Part shown: positions 4,762-7,295 of the stretch, in pieces
How the letters are laid out: each line of letters opens with the position of its first letter
How positions within the stretch are numbered: position 1 is the first letter of the stretch
Assembly (NCBI GenBank): GCA_017559555.1
Contig: JAFYRH010000033.1
Location: forward strand, 1 to 7,295
Direction of reading: 5' to 3'
DNA from: Clostridia bacterium
GTDB lineage: Bacteria; Bacillota; Clostridia; Oscillospirales; CAG-272
DNA length: 7,295 bases
Translations under genes and position numbers: made by a program
Notes under the pieces: generated by a model
Databases searched by the model: none
What the model saw: only the letters and a program-made list of their open reading frames with translations
What the model was told of the DNA's origin: nothing

Positions 4762-6099
4762 ATGCAAAAATCATTTGCCCTCTCTTGTATATCTTTGCTA
4801 ATAACGCTCTTGTGCATCTTTTGCTTGGGCGGATGCCAATCGGATTTTTCGGCAGATTCGACCGACTCCACAACCACTCAAACGATTGAAAATTCTACCG
4901 AAAGGACAACGGAACCTCTTATGGACGAAACGACCACTACTCTTCCCCAAGCAGAAGAATTGACAACGCCTCCTGTTGCGGAAGAATCCACGACCGAACC
5001 GATTACCGAAGAAACCTCTACCGAAACCGAAGAGAAGCCTGTTGTTCCCGAAAAGCCCTTGGAGCTCAAGCAAAACACCTATCATTTTTGCAAAAACCGC
5101 GAAAACTTTAAGCGTTTTGGAAGAATGGTAGAGCTGACCGACGGTTTGACCTGCGACTTTACCGCTTCTGGTGTGGAATTTTGGGGCAGAATGCAAGGTA
5201 ACGTTACCGTGTCTCTCTCCTGCGACAGAGACACTTACTTTACCGTGTTTATCGACGGTGTGCGTGTAGAAGAACGATTCTATGCAACGCCTACCACCAA
5301 AGAGCTTTGCATCGCATCGTTTGAGGATGGCGAAGAGCACACCATTCGATTCTTAAAGCAAACCGAGGCGCAATGGTCGCTTTGCGTGCTTGAAAGTGTT
5401 TCGATTACCGGATTCCTCTTCCCCGCTCCCGAAAATCGCGAATTTTTGATCGAATTCATTGGTGACAGCATCACTTGCGGATACGGCAATCTCGGCAATC
5501 CTTCCACCCCCGTTGCGGGCATTGCATCCATGCAGGACGGAACGCAAGCATTTGCCTTTCTTACCGCCGAAGCGCTGAATGCAGAAGCCAACATGGTCTC
5601 CTGCAGCGGCATTGGCATTGCCAAGGGTTGGACTGCGATAAATGAGTTGGAATTTTATCAAAGAACCTCTCATTACAGAGACCCCGAAATGGTATTTGAC
5701 GACAACTCTCGCGTGCCCAACCTCATTGTGATCAATCTTGGAACCAACGACCAAGACCGCGGTTGCGAAGAACAAGCGTTTAAGGCGAAAATGAAAGAGC
5801 TTATTTTGTTCCTCCGCGATTTTTACGGTCCCGACGTTCCCATTGTTTGGATGTACAATATGATGACCTACGGTTGCTTTACTTGGGCGCGTCCTGTTCT
5901 TGCGGAATTGGGCGGTGAGGATGCAGGACTTTATGCCGTTCAGTTCACTCCCAACAAGCAAGGTGCGGGCAATCACCCCGAGCTCGCGGCACACTATGCG
6001 GCAAGCGAACAGTTAGTACAGTTCATCAAAGATAAACAATTCCTTGAAAAATCAGACGAATTTGAATCAATTTTTGATTTTGTTGTTGACGAAGAATAA
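4762..6099 (+). CDS. Secreted CE2-type SGNH carbohydrate esterase lipoprotein
   Basis: The 445-residue protein starts with a lipoprotein signal peptide: Lys3, a hydrophobic core to about 22, then L-G-G-C with Cys25 as the lipidated residue. A low-complexity Thr/Glu/Pro linker (about 31-98) follows, probably spanning the cell wall. Residues about 103-220 look like the beta-rich N-terminal domain of carbohydrate esterase family 2. The SGNH hydrolase domain runs from about 228 to 425: G-D-S236-I-T (nucleophile), Gly283 in CSGIG, Asn329 in GTND, and His405 in GNHP. The usual Asp three residues before the catalytic His is replaced in G-A-G-N-H-P, which fits the Ser-His dyad known for CE2 enzymes. 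The likely reaction is removal of acetyl groups from plant or other polysaccharides at the cell surface; the true substrate is not shown. It is transcribed away from rplS and runs into tyrS without a terminator. Confidence 0.85.
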   Translation: MQKSFALSCISLLITLLCIFCLGGCQSDFSADSTDSTTTQTIENSTERTTEPLMDETTTTLPQAEELTTPPVAEESTTEPITEETSTETEEKPVVPEKPLELKQNTYHFCKNRENFKRFGRMVELTDGLTCDFTASGVEFWGRMQGNVTVSLSCDRDTYFTVFIDGVRVEERFYATPTTKELCIASFEDGEEHTIRFLKQTEAQWSLCVLESVSITGFLFPAPENREFLIEFIGDSITCGYGNLGNPSTPVAGIASMQDGTQAFAFLTAEALNAEANMVSCSGIGIAKGWTAINELEFYQRTSHYRDPEMVFDDNSRVPNLIVINLGTNDQDRGCEEQAFKAKMKELILFLRDFYGPDVPIVWMYNMMTYGCFTWARPVLAELGGEDAGLYAVQFTPNKQGAGNHPELAAHYAASEQLVQFIKDKQFLEKSDEFESIFDFVVDEE

Positions 6100-6114
6100 A
6101 TTATATGGTATAAT
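6086..6114 (+). promoter_or_regulatory. tyrS promoter, -35 inside the end of the esterase gene
   Basis: TTGACG (6086-6091), a 17-bp spacer and TATAAT (6109-6114) preceded by TGG form a strong extended -10 promoter. The -35 falls within the last codons of the esterase gene. The expected start near 6121 leaves about 30 nt of leader, too little for a T-box. Confidence 0.85.
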
Positions 6115-6150
6115 ATATCAGTTAAATTGTTTTATTGGAGGAAACTTTCA

Positions 6151-7295
6151 ATGACTTTATATGAAGATCTCAAATGGAGAGGTTTGATTCAGGATATTTC
6201 CAGCCCCGAGCTCGTTGAAAAGCTCAATAAGGGTGGCATGACCTTTTATATTGGTACCGACCCCACGGCTGATAGCTTGCACCTTGGTCACTACTCCTCT
6301 TTCTTGATTACTCGCCGCCTCGCTGCTGCAGGTCACACTCCCCTGCTCCTTGTTGGTATGGCGACCGCCCTCATTGGCGACCCTCGCGGAACTGTTGAGC
6401 GTAAGCTCTCCGACCGTGACGAGGTTATTCACAACTACGAATGCCTCAAGACACAATTGCAAAAAATCTTCCCCTACGAAGTTGTTAACAACTACGATTG
6501 GGTAAAGGATCTCAATATCATCGATTTCTTCCGTGACTACGGTAAGTATATCAACGTTGGTTATATGCTCAGCAAGGACCTCATCCGCCGTCAAATGGAG
6601 ACCGGTATTTCTTATGCAGAGTTCTCCTACATGCTCATTCAAGGTCTTGACTTCAAGCATCTGCACGAAACTCGCGGCGTTGATTTGCAAGTTGCAGGCT
6701 CCGACCAATGGGGTAACATTACCACCGGTATTGAGCTCATCCGCAAGACTACGGGCGATGAAGTATTTGCTATGACTATGCCTCTTGTTACCGACTCTCA
6801 CGGCAACAAGTTTGGTAAGAGCGAAGGCAACGCTGTTTGGCTCGACAAGAACAAGACAAGCTCCTATCAGCTCTATCAATTCCTGCTCAACTCCGAGGAC
6901 AGCATGGTAATTGAGTACCTCAAGAGACTCACCTTCCTCTCTCGCGAAGAGATCGAAGCAATTGAGGCTGAGCACAATGCCGCTCCCGAGCGTCGTCTTG
7001 CTCAAAAGAAGCTTGCTGAAGAGATTCTGCGCGATCTGCACGGTGAAGGCGCTTATGAGTCTGCCGTTAAGATCAGCGAACAGCTCTTTGCAGGCAACAT
7101 CAAGGAAATTCCTATGCAAGACCTTCTCGCAGGTCTGAAGGACGTTCCCCACTTCGAAACCGAAGGCGGTCCCGTTATGGACGTTCTCGTTGGCGCAGGC
7201 ATCTGCTCTTCTAAGCGTGAAGCTCGTGAGTTCATCTCCAACAAGTCCCTCACCCTCAACGGTGAGCCGATTACCGATATGAACCTCGAAATCAA
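6151..7295 (+). CDS. tyrS: Tyrosyl-tRNA synthetase (3' end cut by window edge)
   Basis: The 381 visible residues belong to a class I synthetase that charges tRNA-Tyr with tyrosine using ATP, in the cytoplasm. The catalytic domain has Y33-x-G-x-D37-P-T-A-D-S-L-H-L-G-H47 (HIGH region), I-G-D77-P, the tyrosine-pocket signature Y160-M-L-I-Q164-G-L-D167, G-S-D185-Q186-W-G-N, and K220-F-G-K-S224 (KMSKS loop). An anticodon-binding helical domain follows, then the start of the S4-like RNA-binding domain (from about 343; SSKREAREFI). Family members are about 400-420 residues, so some 20-40 are missing. The start at 6151 has GGAGG 9 nt upstream. Position 36 is Thr where many homologues have Phe, a neutral-looking variation. 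The gene has its own promoter but may also receive read-through from the esterase gene. Confidence 0.97.
   Translation, partial: MTLYEDLKWRGLIQDISSPELVEKLNKGGMTFYIGTDPTADSLHLGHYSSFLITRRLAAAGHTPLLLVGMATALIGDPRGTVERKLSDRDEVIHNYECLKTQLQKIFPYEVVNNYDWVKDLNIIDFFRDYGKYINVGYMLSKDLIRRQMETGISYAEFSYMLIQGLDFKHLHETRGVDLQVAGSDQWGNITTGIELIRKTTGDEVFAMTMPLVTDSHGNKFGKSEGNAVWLDKNKTSSYQLYQFLLNSEDSMVIEYLKRLTFLSREEIEAIEAEHNAAPERRLAQKKLAEEILRDLHGEGAYESAVKISEQLFAGNIKEIPMQDLLAGLKDVPHFETEGGPVMDVLVGAGICSSKREAREFISNKSLTLNGEPITDMNLEI

Noticed and set aside
6157..7152. A 331-codon open frame on the minus strand across tyrS
   Set aside because: The plus strand encodes an unmistakable tyrosyl-tRNA synthetase over the same bases. 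The antisense frame is open because of tyrS codon bias, and its product has no recognisable motif or ribosome binding site.

Overview
The window looks like chromosomal DNA of a low- to mid-GC Gram-positive bacterium, most likely an anaerobic clostridial (Firmicutes) lineage. This rests on strong AGGAGG-type ribosome binding sites, sigma-A promoters with AT-rich flanks, intrinsic terminators with U-runs, two lipoprotein signal peptides, a short 'core' cobalamin-dependent methionine synthase, and a surface CE2-type carbohydrate esterase with a Thr/Glu-rich linker. The exact taxon cannot be fixed from the sequence alone.

Layout. On the minus strand, read from the centre leftwards, are: rplS (ribosomal protein L19, 4153-4494) with its own promoter, a structured leader and a terminator; a 10-TM EamA/DMT-family transporter (3164-4072) with its own terminator; then a probable two-gene unit with core metH (630-3023) followed 6 nt later by a ComEC-like metallo-beta-lactamase lipoprotein (1-623, cut by the window edge). 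On the plus strand, diverging from rplS, are a secreted CE2/SGNH esterase lipoprotein (4762-6099) and tyrS (6151 onward, cut by the right edge). The tyrS promoter starts inside the last codons of the esterase gene. Six protein genes account for nearly all of the window. No RNA gene, mobile element, CRISPR array or integrase is visible, and no gene-free stretch exceeds 300 bases.

How the parts relate. rplS and tyrS are translation housekeeping genes, and metH serves methionine and one-carbon metabolism. The esterase and the MBL lipoprotein are predicted to work outside the membrane, on acetylated glycans and possibly on nucleic acid or phosphoester substrates. I see no single coherent novel system. 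The best leads are regulatory: a perfect 19-bp dyad over the -35 box of the esterase promoter, a structured rplS leader, a transporter gene whose ribosome binding site lies just behind an intrinsic terminator, and an unusual metH/ComEC-like gene pair.
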